DNA of 64,000 nucleotides. It comes from Pseudomonas leptonychotis (lineage in GTDB: Bacteria; Pseudomonadota; Gammaproteobacteria; Pseudomonadales; Pseudomonadaceae). The stretch is taken from positions 62,001 to 126,000 of the forward strand of contig NZ_RFLV01000005.1 in NCBI RefSeq assembly GCF_004920405.1, written 5' to 3'. Both the position numbers and the translations under genes were made by a program. Shown here one piece after another: positions 54,219-63,279 of the stretch; position 1 is the stretch's first letter; every line of letters starts with the position of its first letter. The notes beneath the pieces are model-generated. The model did not search any database. It had not been told where the DNA came from and saw only the letters and a program-made list of their open reading frames with translations.

Positions 54219-55295
54219 TCAGCCGCGCTGACGCTTGGGCAGCACATCCTTGAGCTTGGCGTGCATGCCACGCAGGGTTTTTTCGGTGCTTTCCCAATCG
54301 ATGCAGGCATCGGTGATGGATACGCCGTACTTGAGCTGGCTCAAGTCTTTGGGAATCGACTGAGCGCCCCAGCCCAGGTGGCTTTCCACCATCAGGCCGA
54401 CGATCGACTGATTGCCTTCCAAAATCTGGTTAGCCACGTTGTCCATTACCAGCGGCTGCAGCGCCGGGTCTTTGTTGGAGTTGGCGTGGCTGCAATCGAC
54501 CATGATGTTCGGGCGTATGCCGGCTTTGGTCAGTTCCTGCTCACAAACGGCAACACTCACCGAGTCGTAGTTCGGTTTACCGTTGCCGCCGCGCAGCACT
54601 ACGTGACCGTAAGCATTGCCCTTGGTAGTGACGATGGACACGCCACCTTCCTGGTTGATACCGAGGAAGCGATGCGGGCTGGAGACCGACTGCAGGGCAT
54701 TGATAGCCACCGTCAGGCCGCCATCGGTACCGTTCTTGAAGCCCACAGCCGAGGACAGGCCCGAGGCCATTTCGCGGTGGGTTTGCGATTCGGTGGTGCG
54801 CGCGCCGATGGCCGACCAGCTGATCAAGTCCTGCAGATACTGCGGGGAGATTGGGTCAAGGGCTTCGGTGGCGGTCGGCAGGCCCATTTCGGCAAGATCA
54901 CGCAGCAAGGTGCGGCCGATGTGCAGACCGTCCTGGATTTTGAACGAGTCGTCCATAAACGGATCGTTGATCAAACCCTTCCAGCCCACGGTGGTACGCG
55001 GCTTCTCGAAATACACACGCATAACCAGATAGAGGCTGTCTGACACCTCGGCAGCCAGCGCTTTCAGGCGCTCGGCATACTCGTGAGCGGCCTTGATATC
55101 GTGGATCGAGCACGGCCCCACCACCACAAACAAGCGGTGGTCTTTGCCATCGAGAATATTGCGGATCACCTCACGACCACTCGCGACGGTGCGCAGTGCA
55201 GCTTCGGTCAGCGGAATTTCACGCTTGAGCTCGGCGGGGGTAATCAGGGTGTCGTTGGAGGCAACGTTCAGGTCATCAATCGGTAAATCAGCCAT
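54219..55295 (-). CDS. Phospho-2-dehydro-3-deoxyheptonate aldolase (class I DAHP synthase)
   Basis: 358 residues. It joins phosphoenolpyruvate and erythrose-4-phosphate in the first shikimate step, which feeds chorismate to the aromatic amino acids and to the DHB siderophore. Visible are VVVGPCSIHDIKAAHEYA, VMRVYFEKPRTTVGWKGLINDP, ISWSAIGARTTESQTHREMASGLSSAVGFKNGTDG and MVDCSHANSNKDP. AroF/AroG/AroH isozymes cannot be told apart by eye. The start MADLPIDDLNVASNDTL at 55295 fits the family; ATGs at 55310 and 55307 are in frame. No Fur-like site is seen upstream. Confidence 0.93.
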   Translation of the reverse strand: MADLPIDDLNVASNDTLITPAELKREIPLTEAALRTVASGREVIRNILDGKDHRLFVVVGPCSIHDIKAAHEYAERLKALAAEVSDSLYLVMRVYFEKPRTTVGWKGLINDPFMDDSFKIQDGLHIGRTLLRDLAEMGLPTATEALDPISPQYLQDLISWSAIGARTTESQTHREMASGLSSAVGFKNGTDGGLTVAINALQSVSSPHRFLGINQEGGVSIVTTKGNAYGHVVLRGGNGKPNYDSVSVAVCEQELTKAGIRPNIMVDCSHANSNKDPALQPLVMDNVANQILEGNQSIVGLMVESHLGWGAQSIPKDLSQLKYGVSITDACIDWESTEKTLRGMHAKLKDVLPKRQRG

Positions 55296-55310
55296 CGTGC
55301 TATTCATCAC

Positions 55311-55666
55311 TTAGAGTCATCAGGTCACGGGTGCCGGCCGCCAGCGCTCCCCGTGTGGCGGAGCACAGCAATATGAGCACAGCGGGGAAGCCGAACCTTA
55401 GCGCGTTAAGGCCTGGCTCGACAATGGGCTTGGCAGGTCGTCGAAAACTACTTGGGTTGGCAATCCTGCGTTAAAAACGGCCTCGGCAAGCCGATTTAGG
55501 CTAACGCGCTTCAGCGCGGCCCCTAGGGCGAGCGAAGCGAGTAATGCTCATGTACAACTCGTACACTCCGCTTCCTCGGCGCTTTGACCAGCCAAAGGCT
55601 GTTACTACGTAGCGCCTTGTCTTGCCTGCCTCGCCTACGCTTTTCAACGGCCTACGGGCAGGGCAA
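55311..55666. other. Intergenic stretch with a diverged Pseudomonas-style repeat
   Basis: 356 bases without a gene. The middle has short imperfect repeats (for example GGCGAGCGAAGCGAG and the palindrome-like ATGTACAACTCGTACA near 55550-55565). I see no tRNA or ORF with a ribosome site. It may carry the promoter of the DAHP synthase gene at its left edge. Confidence 0.4.
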
Positions 55667-56089
55667 TCACTGATTTAGGCTGGCTTGGGAAAACTCGGCG
55701 GCATGCTGAGCGATCCACTCCTGTGCAACTGTTTCGACAGACAGGCTGCAACCCAGCTCTTTCTCGCGCTGGTGGCGATAATGCTCAATTTGGCAAACCT
55801 GCTCGACCATACGGGCGCGAAACAGCGTGTCCTCGTCGACAAAGGCAATACCGACCAAATACTGCCCTTTCTGCTTGCGGCACCAGGCGACTAAACCGGG
55901 GTAGCGCGCATGCTCACCAAATAATGGGATACGCAGCTCGATTGCAGTGCCACTTCGAAAAGCGCGGCTTGAGTTGCAAGCCACACCACCGAGACTGATA
56001 TTGTTGAGCCGCTGCCTGGGAACATAAGCCTGCTTGCGCAGAACCAACTCAACCGGCATATCGCTGGGATGACGCAGAAAGTGACGCAT
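55667..56089 (-). CDS. PilZ-domain protein with degenerate RxxxR motif
   Basis: 140 residues. The PilZ fold is recognisable from NNISLGGVACNSSRAFRSGTAIELRIPL, which keeps the N-x-S-x-x-G half of the c-di-GMP site. The N-terminal half, normally RxxxR, reads LRHPSDMPVEL: the second Arg is replaced by Asp or missing. Binding of c-di-GMP is therefore doubtful. The C-terminal 50 residues are helical and charged. ATG 56089 is the start. Divergent from the thioredoxin-like gene. Confidence 0.75.
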   Translation of the reverse strand: MRHFLRHPSDMPVELVLRKQAYVPRQRLNNISLGGVACNSSRAFRSGTAIELRIPLFGEHARYPGLVAWCRKQKGQYLVGIAFVDEDTLFRARMVEQVCQIEHYRHQREKELGCSLSVETVAQEWIAQHAAEFSQASLNQ

Positions 56090-56138
56090 CTATGACTACC
56101 TCGGATGCCATCAATTTGATACCACATTGGGCAGTATA

Positions 56139-56474
56139 GTGACTGAGCTGGAACTGACAGACTTAGATGCAGACCGTACTCTGCTGGACCTACCCGGCAC
56201 TTCACTGTTGCTATTTACCAGCATAGGTTGTGCCAGTTGTCGCTGGGCACGCTGTGAACTGCCTAATTTACCCCTGCCGATTCAACATCTGGCCTGGATT
56301 GATGCCGCTAACAATGGCGGTTTAGTGACGCGTTACGAGGTATTCCATCTGCCCGCCTTGTTTGTGGTGCGTGATGGCCAATTTTATGGCGCCCTGCAGA
56401 CGCGTTTGCACACCGCCGAACTTACCCAAGCGCTGAACACTGCCCTGTCGCGCCCCGCAGAGGAGCTTCCCTGA
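56139..56474 (+). CDS. Thioredoxin-fold protein with CASC motif
   Basis: 111 residues from GTG 56139 (a TTG at 56127 is also possible; neither ribosome site is strong). SLLLFTSIGCASCRWARCELPNLPL gives a thioredoxin-like strand and a CxxC site, with cis-Pro in VFHLPALFVVRDGQFYGAL. There is no signal peptide, so it would be cytoplasmic. Substrate unknown. Its stop overlaps the start of the next gene. Confidence 0.78.
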   Translation: MTELELTDLDADRTLLDLPGTSLLLFTSIGCASCRWARCELPNLPLPIQHLAWIDAANNGGLVTRYEVFHLPALFVVRDGQFYGALQTRLHTAELTQALNTALSRPAEELP

Positions 56475-57421
56475 TGAATGCAAAACCCCGTATCGGCATT
56501 ATTGGCAGCGGTGCCATTGGCGGCTTTTATGGCCTGATGCTGGCGCGCGCCGGTTTCGATGTGCATTTTCTGCTGCGCAGTGAATTTGCTGACGTGGCCG
56601 CCCACGGCTTGCAGGTCAATAGCGCACAGCATGGCAACCTGCACCTAAAGCCGGTGCAGGCTTACCAGTCAGTGGCGGATATGCCGCCCTGCGACTGGTT
56701 GTTGGTCGGCGCCAAAACCACCAGCAACGCTGAGATGGCCCCACTGATCATCCAGGCCGCCGCGCCAGGCGCCAAGGTCGTACTGATGCAGAACGGTCTT
56801 GCCGTTGAGGAAGAACTGCGACCACTGTTACCGGACTCGCTGCATCTACTCGGTGGCCTCTGCTACATCTGCGCCCATCGCAGCGCGCCAGGCGTGGTCG
56901 AGCATCAGGCACTGGGCAACATCAACCTGGGTTATCACTCGGGGCCCGCTAATGATGCCGAGAGTCGTCAGCTGATTCTTGAGCAAGGCAGCGCCTTGTT
57001 CCAAGCAGCAGGCTTGGATTCCACCGCCATGGCTGAACTCGATCAGGCGCGCTGGCAGAAGCTGGTGTGGAATGTGCCCTACAACGGCCTGGCCGTGCTG
57101 TTAAACAGCCACACCACAGCCCTGATGAGCAATGCCGAAAGCCGTGCGTTGGTTGCCGCAATCATGCAGGAAGTCGTCGATGCGGCCGCGGCCTGCGGCC
57201 ATCAACTGCCTGCCGGGTTTGCCGGCAAACTGTTAGCCGCCACCGATCGCATGCCGGATTACCTGCCCAGCATGTACCACGACTTCATCCTGCAACGTCC
57301 GTTGGAGCTACATGCCATTTATGCTGCACCCCTGGCAGCGGCGGCCGCAGCCGGTTGCGCCATGCCGCGTACCGAGATGCTCTATCAAGCCCTGCGCTTT
57401 CTTCAACAACGCCAACAGTAG
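56474..57421 (+). CDS. Putative 2-dehydropantoate 2-reductase (PanE/ApbA family)
   Basis: 315 residues. NADPH-binding GIIGSGAIGGFYGLMLARAGFDVHFLLRS at the N-terminus, VLMQNGLAVEEELRPLLP in the middle and a helical C-terminal domain with the conserved LVWNVPYNGLAVLLNSHT. The family includes pantothenate synthesis reductases, and many paralogs of unknown substrate; this one is not next to other pan genes. It is coupled to the thioredoxin-like gene (TGATG) and followed 12 bases later by the nucleotidase. Confidence 0.87.
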   Translation: MNAKPRIGIIGSGAIGGFYGLMLARAGFDVHFLLRSEFADVAAHGLQVNSAQHGNLHLKPVQAYQSVADMPPCDWLLVGAKTTSNAEMAPLIIQAAAPGAKVVLMQNGLAVEEELRPLLPDSLHLLGGLCYICAHRSAPGVVEHQALGNINLGYHSGPANDAESRQLILEQGSALFQAAGLDSTAMAELDQARWQKLVWNVPYNGLAVLLNSHTTALMSNAESRALVAAIMQEVVDAAAACGHQLPAGFAGKLLAATDRMPDYLPSMYHDFILQRPLELHAIYAAPLAAAAAAGCAMPRTEMLYQALRFLQQRQQ

Positions 57422-57433
57422 ATCGGAGCGGCC

Positions 57434-58339
57434 ATGAGCAAGGCATTAGGCGACAAACTGGTACTGGCGATTTCTTCACGCGCGCTGTTCGACCTGCGCG
57501 AGAGCCATCAGGTTTATGAAAGCCAAGGCGTCGCGGCTTATCGCCAATATCAGATTGAACATGAAGAGGAGATTCTCGCCCCTGGCGATGCCTTCCCCTT
57601 GGTGGAAAAACTGCTGGCGATAAACACGACACTCAAGCAGCAGCGGGTCGAAGTCATCCTGGTTTCACGCAACAGTGCCGATACCGGGCTGCGCGCCTTC
57701 AATTCGATCCAGCACTATGGCTTGGGCATCTCCCGCGCTGCTTTTGTCGGCGGGCGCAGCCCAGACCCGTATCTGGCGGCATTCGGTTGTCACCTGTTTC
57801 TCTCCACCCATGCTGAGGATGTGCGCAGCGCTTTACGCTCAGGCTTTGGTGCGGCCACCATTCTTTCTGGTGGCGCGCGACGAGCGGCCAGCAATGAGCT
57901 GCGCATTGCCTTCGACGGTGACGCTGTATTGTTTTCCGATGAGTCCGAACGGGTCTATCAACAGGGCGGGCTGGAAGCCTTCCAGAGCCACGAACGCCAG
58001 TCGGCCCGCGAGTTACTCGGCGGCGGCCCGTTCAAGCCGTTCCTTGCGGCGCTGCACCGCTTGCAGCAGGAGTTTCCCGAGGAAAGCTGCCCGATTCGCA
58101 CCGCATTGGTCACTGCCCGTTCGGCGCCGGCGCATGAGCGGGTGATTCGTACCCTGCGCGAGTGGAATATTCGCTTGGATGAATCCTATTTTCTCGGTGG
58201 CCTGGAGAAAGCAGCCATCTTGGAAACCTTCGGCGCCGACGTGTTCTTCGACGACCAGGCCGGGCACTGCGAAAAAGCCCGTGAGGTGGTGGCGACCGGC
58301 CATGTCCCCCACGGCATCAGCAACGAGCTACCGCTGTAA
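57434..58339 (+). CDS. 5'-nucleotidase, NT5C1-like
   Basis: 301 residues. LVLAISSRALFDLRESHQVYESQGVAAYRQYQ, EVILVSRNSADTGLRAFNSIQHYGL and ELRIAFDGDAVLFSDESE fit the cytosolic 5'-nucleotidase family, HAD fold with the acidic pair in FDGDAVLF. It would remove phosphate from nucleoside monophosphates. GAGCGGCC precedes the ATG. Third gene of a likely operon starting at 56139. Confidence 0.85.
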   Translation: MSKALGDKLVLAISSRALFDLRESHQVYESQGVAAYRQYQIEHEEEILAPGDAFPLVEKLLAINTTLKQQRVEVILVSRNSADTGLRAFNSIQHYGLGISRAAFVGGRSPDPYLAAFGCHLFLSTHAEDVRSALRSGFGAATILSGGARRAASNELRIAFDGDAVLFSDESERVYQQGGLEAFQSHERQSARELLGGGPFKPFLAALHRLQQEFPEESCPIRTALVTARSAPAHERVIRTLREWNIRLDESYFLGGLEKAAILETFGADVFFDDQAGHCEKAREVVATGHVPHGISNELPL

Positions 58340-58508
58340 GGACATGCTTTGGATCTGCTGCGTGCCAGCCTCACTGCGCTAAAACAAACGCGTACGACCT
58401 TCCCTGCGTATATAACCATTCGTCCTCAAAACTTCGGCTTCCTTTGACTTGTCGATGGCGCTGCTAAGCTCAGATTGGGCCCGCCAGTTAGGCAGTCAAG
58501 GAGGCCGC

Positions 58509-59009
58509 ATGATTCGTTCGATTCTCTATGCCACTGATCTCGGTCTATATGCGCCCTACATCCTGCAGCATGCGTTGGCGCTGACCCGCTCCTTTAATGC
58601 CAGCCTCTATGTCGTGCACGCCGTAGAACCTATGGGCCTGTTTGCCGAGTCGGTTTTACAAACCTATCTAGATGAAGAACGACTCAAAGAACTGCGCACC
58701 AAGGGCCTGAGTACGGTGATGGCAAGTATCGAGCAACGGGTACTGGAAGGCTTTCGCGATGAGATCGGCGAAGCGCTGCATGACCTCGATTTGGTTAAAG
58801 CCGTGCGCGTGGTTCAGGGCGACCCACCCTTAGTCATACTCGACGAAGCGCAGCAACTCGGCGTTGATTTACTGGTCCTAGGCAGTCACAGCCACGGTAC
58901 CGACATGGACATTCCGCTGGGGCGTACCGCGTCTCGCTTGGTACAACTATCCGAAGTCCCGGTGTACCTGGTGCCCATGCTGCAGCATCGCAGCCGTGGC
59001 GAACTTTAA
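58509..59009 (+). CDS. Universal stress protein, UspA family
   Basis: 166 residues. N-terminal MIRSILYATDLGLYAPYILQHALALTRSFNASLYVVHAV and the C-terminal nucleotide motif DLLVLGSHSHGTDMDIPLGRTASRLVQLSEVPVYLVP are typical of Usp proteins that bind ATP. The strong AGGAGG site five bases before the ATG at 58509 decides the start over 58449. Confidence 0.93.
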   Translation: MIRSILYATDLGLYAPYILQHALALTRSFNASLYVVHAVEPMGLFAESVLQTYLDEERLKELRTKGLSTVMASIEQRVLEGFRDEIGEALHDLDLVKAVRVVQGDPPLVILDEAQQLGVDLLVLGSHSHGTDMDIPLGRTASRLVQLSEVPVYLVPMLQHRSRGEL

Positions 59010-59113
59010 TAACCACCCTGCACACTTAAAGATTTGGTCTAGATTTAATGCTTAAATCTTCATTATGGTTATATAAAACGCCGGTAACCTGAACGGCTGT
59101 CTTTTTGCTTTGA

Positions 59114-60097
<984 letters not shown>

Positions 60098-60106
60098 CGC
60101 TAATTT

Positions 60107-60152
60107 GCAGGCATAAAAACGCCCGGTATTTACCGGGCGTTTTTATGCCTGC
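60107..60152. terminator. Very strong bidirectional terminator between cysB and the BASS gene
   Basis: 22-base perfect arms (GCAGGCATAAAAACGCCCGG with TA, and complement) with a 2-base TT centre. It contains A-run and T-run so works both ways; it serves the convergent genes. Confidence 0.9.
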
Positions 60153-60165
60153 AACAACCGATCGA

Positions 60166-61050
60166 TCATTCTGCGCCCTGCAACTCCTTGCCATGGGCGA
60201 AGTTGATCCACCAGCCAAACGCGGCCGCCGTGAAGAACATGATGATGCTGTAGATCGCTGCCGGGATCGACATGGTCGCGTTGTTCAACAACATCGGGCT
60301 CAGTGCCAGAGCAATCGCAAGAGTGCCGTTGTGGATGCCGATTTCCATGCCGATGGCTATCGATTGGCGCAGGCTCAGCTTCATTAAACGCGGAACCCAG
60401 TAGCCCACCGCCAGGCTGATTACATTGAAGGCCAGCGCAGCGCCGCCCACCAGCGGTGCGTAATCGACAAAGGTCTGCCAATCCTTGACCACCGCCAGCA
60501 CAATGATGATCAGCAGAAACAGTGCCGAGATTATCTTCACTGGTTTTTCCATCCGCGCCGCGAACCCAGCAAAGCGACTGCGTATCCACAGACCGATGGC
60601 CACCGGCCCCAGTACGATAATGAACACCTGCACCACCTTGGTGAACTGCAACGGCAGGGCCTGATCGCCCTCCATAAAGTAGGCCAGCGATAGGTTGACG
60701 ATCAGCGGCATGGTCAGCACCGCAATCACCGAGTTAACCGCCGTCAGGGTGATATTCAGCGCCACATCACCATGCGCTAAATGGCTATAGAGGTTGGCCG
60801 TGGTGCCGCCGGGCGATGCCGCCAGCAACATCAGCCCCACCGCTAAAGCAGGGGCCAGACCAAAGGCTTTAGCCAGAAAGAAGCACACCAGCGGCAGCAA
60901 CAGCAGTTGGCAGCCCAAACCGATCAATACTGGTTTGGGGAACTTCACCACCCGAGCAAAATCTGCCAGGGTCAGCGACAAACCCAGGCCAAGCATGATG
61001 ATGCCCAGGGCAACGGGCAGGAACAGGGTCAATAACGGGTCAGCAGTCAC
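60166..61050 (-). CDS. Bile acid:sodium symporter (BASS) family transporter
   Basis: 294 residues, about nine or ten hydrophobic segments. LMLLAASPGGTTANLYSHLAHGDVALNITLTAVNSV and MEIGIHNGTLAIALALSP are the two crossover helices with Na+-binding residues of the ASBT/BASS fold. Bacterial members import pantoate, 2-keto acids or related organic anions. Substrate unknown. Transcribed toward cysB. Confidence 0.88.
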   Translation of the reverse strand: MTADPLLTLFLPVALGIIMLGLGLSLTLADFARVVKFPKPVLIGLGCQLLLLPLVCFFLAKAFGLAPALAVGLMLLAASPGGTTANLYSHLAHGDVALNITLTAVNSVIAVLTMPLIVNLSLAYFMEGDQALPLQFTKVVQVFIIVLGPVAIGLWIRSRFAGFAARMEKPVKIISALFLLIIIVLAVVKDWQTFVDYAPLVGGAALAFNVISLAVGYWVPRLMKLSLRQSIAIGMEIGIHNGTLAIALALSPMLLNNATMSIPAAIYSIIMFFTAAAFGWWINFAHGKELQGAE

Positions 61051-61152
61051 GGCTTTCTTACTCCTTGATCAAAGCGCTGAGGCGATCTTGAACAGCGGCG
61101 TAGAACACTGCAGTGACTTTAGTGGCCAATCGTGTGAAAGAAATGGCGAGGT

Positions 61153-61184
61153 ATAAAAAAAGCGCCCAATAGGACGCTTCTTTA
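61153..61184 (-). terminator. Probable terminator of the SDR gene
   Basis: AAAGCGCCC and GGACGCTTC form a hairpin with one mismatch, followed on the minus strand by a seven-T run (AAAAAAA in the plus strand at 61155-61161). Confidence 0.65.
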
Positions 61185-61197
61185 TTTCGCGATGGAA

Positions 61198-61959
61198 TCA
61201 GATCGCCGTAGCGCCACCGTCCACTGCCAGGGCATGACCCGTAGTGAACGCAGCGTTGTCGCAGCACAGGTAGAGCACTGCGGTGGCGATTTCCTCGACC
61301 TTGCCGATGCGCCCGACCGGGTGCATGGCGGCAGCGAACTCGCCCTTCTTCGGATCGGCCTCATAGGCACGGCGGAACATGTCGGTGTCGATCACAGCTG
61401 GGCATACGGCATTGACCCGTACTTTTTTCTTCGCGTATTCGACTGCCGCGGATTTGGTCAGACCGATAACGGCATGCTTGGATGCGCTGTAGATACTCAT
61501 CTTCGGCGCAGCACCGAGGCCAGCCACTGAAGCGGTGTTGACGATCGCCCCGCCGCCCTGCGCCAGCAGCAGTGGAATCTGGTGCTTCATGCACAGCCAC
61601 ACGCCTTTGACGTTGACACCCATGATGGCGTCGAACTCGCTCTCACTGCCCTCGGCCAGCTTGCCTTTCTCGATCTCGATGCCGGCATTGTTGAAGGCGT
61701 AGTCCAGGCGGCCATAGGCGCTCAGGGTTCGCTCCATCAGCACCTTGACCTCGGCGTCGCGGGTCACGTCGCAGCGCACGAACAGCGCGTCGCCGCCGGC
61801 TTCACGGATGAGCGCAACAGTCCCCTCACCACCCACCACATCGACGTCGGACACCACCACCTGCAGACCTTCGTTGGCGAACGCCAGTGCTGTGGCACGG
61901 CCAATACCAGCAGCACCACCAGTGACCAGGGCAACCCGGCCGGAAAAGCTCAAGCTCAT
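61198..61959 (-). CDS. Short-chain dehydrogenase/reductase
   Basis: 253 residues. Rossmann motif TGGAAGIGRATALAFA, NNAGIE, and the catalytic Ser-Tyr-Lys with NTASVAGLGAAPKMSIYSASKHAVIG. The C-terminus GHALAVDGGATAI is classical. Start ATG 61959 (MSLSFSGRVALVTGG) has GAGGA eight bases upstream and was chosen over 61986. Substrate unknown; such SDRs are frequent in pseudomonads. Confidence 0.92.
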   Translation of the reverse strand: MSLSFSGRVALVTGGAAGIGRATALAFANEGLQVVVSDVDVVGGEGTVALIREAGGDALFVRCDVTRDAEVKVLMERTLSAYGRLDYAFNNAGIEIEKGKLAEGSESEFDAIMGVNVKGVWLCMKHQIPLLLAQGGGAIVNTASVAGLGAAPKMSIYSASKHAVIGLTKSAAVEYAKKKVRVNAVCPAVIDTDMFRRAYEADPKKGEFAAAMHPVGRIGKVEEIATAVLYLCCDNAAFTTGHALAVDGGATAI

Positions 61960-62183
61960 CTGCGTGTCCTCGTAAGAAATATTCACTGCCCGCAGTCTAA
62001 TCAGCTGCCCTCAACCAAGGCAGCACTATCAAACTGGCGGTGATGACTCCATCCAAACGAGTGATTAACACCCCACACAACTTATCATTCGAATGGATTG
62101 GCCTACATTCGTCTCGCGGGCAAATCTTGCCCCTTGCGCCCCTAAGGGCTATCAACAGTGTTTCCGCTCAGTGAGTACCTGCC

Positions 62184-63191
62184 ATGACCGCTCCACTCAA
62201 CCGCCAATTTCTGCTCGCGCAACGCCCTGTCGGCCTGCCGAGCCGCGAGACCTTCAGTTATGTAGAAAACAGCGTCGGCGAACCCGGCGCGGGGCAGATT
62301 CTGGTGAAAAACGCCTACCTGTCGCTGGACCCGGCCATGCGCGGCTGGATGAACGATGCCAAATCCTATATTCCGCCGGTCGGTATTGGCGAAGTGATGC
62401 GCGCGCTCGGCGTGGGTGAAGTGATCGCCTCGCAGCACCCCGACTTTGCCGTGGGCGATCATGTAAACGGCGCCCTGGGCGTGCAGGATTATTTCCTCGG
62501 CGAGCCCAAGGGCTTCTACAAGGTCGACCCCAAACGCGCACCGCTGCCGCTGTACCTGTCGGCGCTGGGCATGACCGGCATGACCGCCTACTTCGCCCTG
62601 CTTGATGTTGGCGCGCCGAAAGCCGGTGAAACCGTGGTGATCTCCGGCGCAGCGGGTGCCGTAGGCAGCGTGGCCGGACAAATCGCCAAGCTCAAAGGTT
62701 GCCGTGTGGTGGGCATCGCCGGCGGCGCGGACAAGTGCAAGTTCTTGATCGATGAGCTGGGCTTTGATGGCGCCATCGACTACAAAAATGAAGAGGTCAT
62801 CGCTGGCCTCAAACGCGAGTGCCCGAAGGGCGTGGACGTGTATTTTGACAACGTCGGTGGCGACATTCTAGATGCGGTGCTGACTCGCTTGGCCTTCAAA
62901 GCGCGGGTGATCATTTGCGGCGCGATCAGCCAATACAACAACAAAGAGAACGTCAAAGGCCCAGCAAACTACCTCAACCTGCTGGTCAACAGTGCGCGCA
63001 TGGAAGGCATGGTGGTGATGACTTACGCCCCACGCTTTGCCGAGGCGGCTGCGGAGATGGGCGGCTGGTTGGCCAGCGGCAAGCTGAAGTCCAAGGAAGA
63101 TATTGTCAGCGGTTTGCAAACCTTCCCGGAAACCCTGCTCAAGCTGTTCAGCGGTGAAAATTTCGGCAAGTTAGTGCTTAAAGTCGACTAA
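62184..63191 (+). CDS. NADP-dependent medium-chain oxidoreductase, CurA/leukotriene B4 dehydrogenase-like
   Basis: 335 residues. Lacks zinc ligands and has the PTGR/CurA pattern LSLDPAMRGWMNDAKSYIPPVGIGEVMRALGVGEVI, MTGMTAYFALLDVGAPKAGETVVISGAAGAVGSVAGQIAKLKGCRVVGIAGGADKC and VDVYFDNVGGDILDAVL. It would reduce alpha,beta-unsaturated carbonyls. Divergent from the SDR gene with about 225 bases between, so possibly co-regulated. Confidence 0.92.
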   Translation: MTAPLNRQFLLAQRPVGLPSRETFSYVENSVGEPGAGQILVKNAYLSLDPAMRGWMNDAKSYIPPVGIGEVMRALGVGEVIASQHPDFAVGDHVNGALGVQDYFLGEPKGFYKVDPKRAPLPLYLSALGMTGMTAYFALLDVGAPKAGETVVISGAAGAVGSVAGQIAKLKGCRVVGIAGGADKCKFLIDELGFDGAIDYKNEEVIAGLKRECPKGVDVYFDNVGGDILDAVLTRLAFKARVIICGAISQYNNKENVKGPANYLNLLVNSARMEGMVVMTYAPRFAEAAAEMGGWLASGKLKSKEDIVSGLQTFPETLLKLFSGENFGKLVLKVD

Positions 63192-63198
63192 GCCCAAA

Positions 63199-63259
63199 CA
63201 GGGTCAGTCGCTTAGGTTGTGGGCCTACCAGGGTCATACTGCCTAAGCGTCTGACCCTG
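63199..63259. terminator. Large hairpin between the MDR gene and relA
   Basis: CAGGGTCAG (63199-63207) pairs with 63251-63259 and CGCTTAGG (63209-63216) with 63242-63249; one mismatch between. No T-run, but it lies between two convergent gene ends. Confidence 0.5.
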
Positions 63260-63279
63260 GCCCCCTCTGCATCGCGGCA

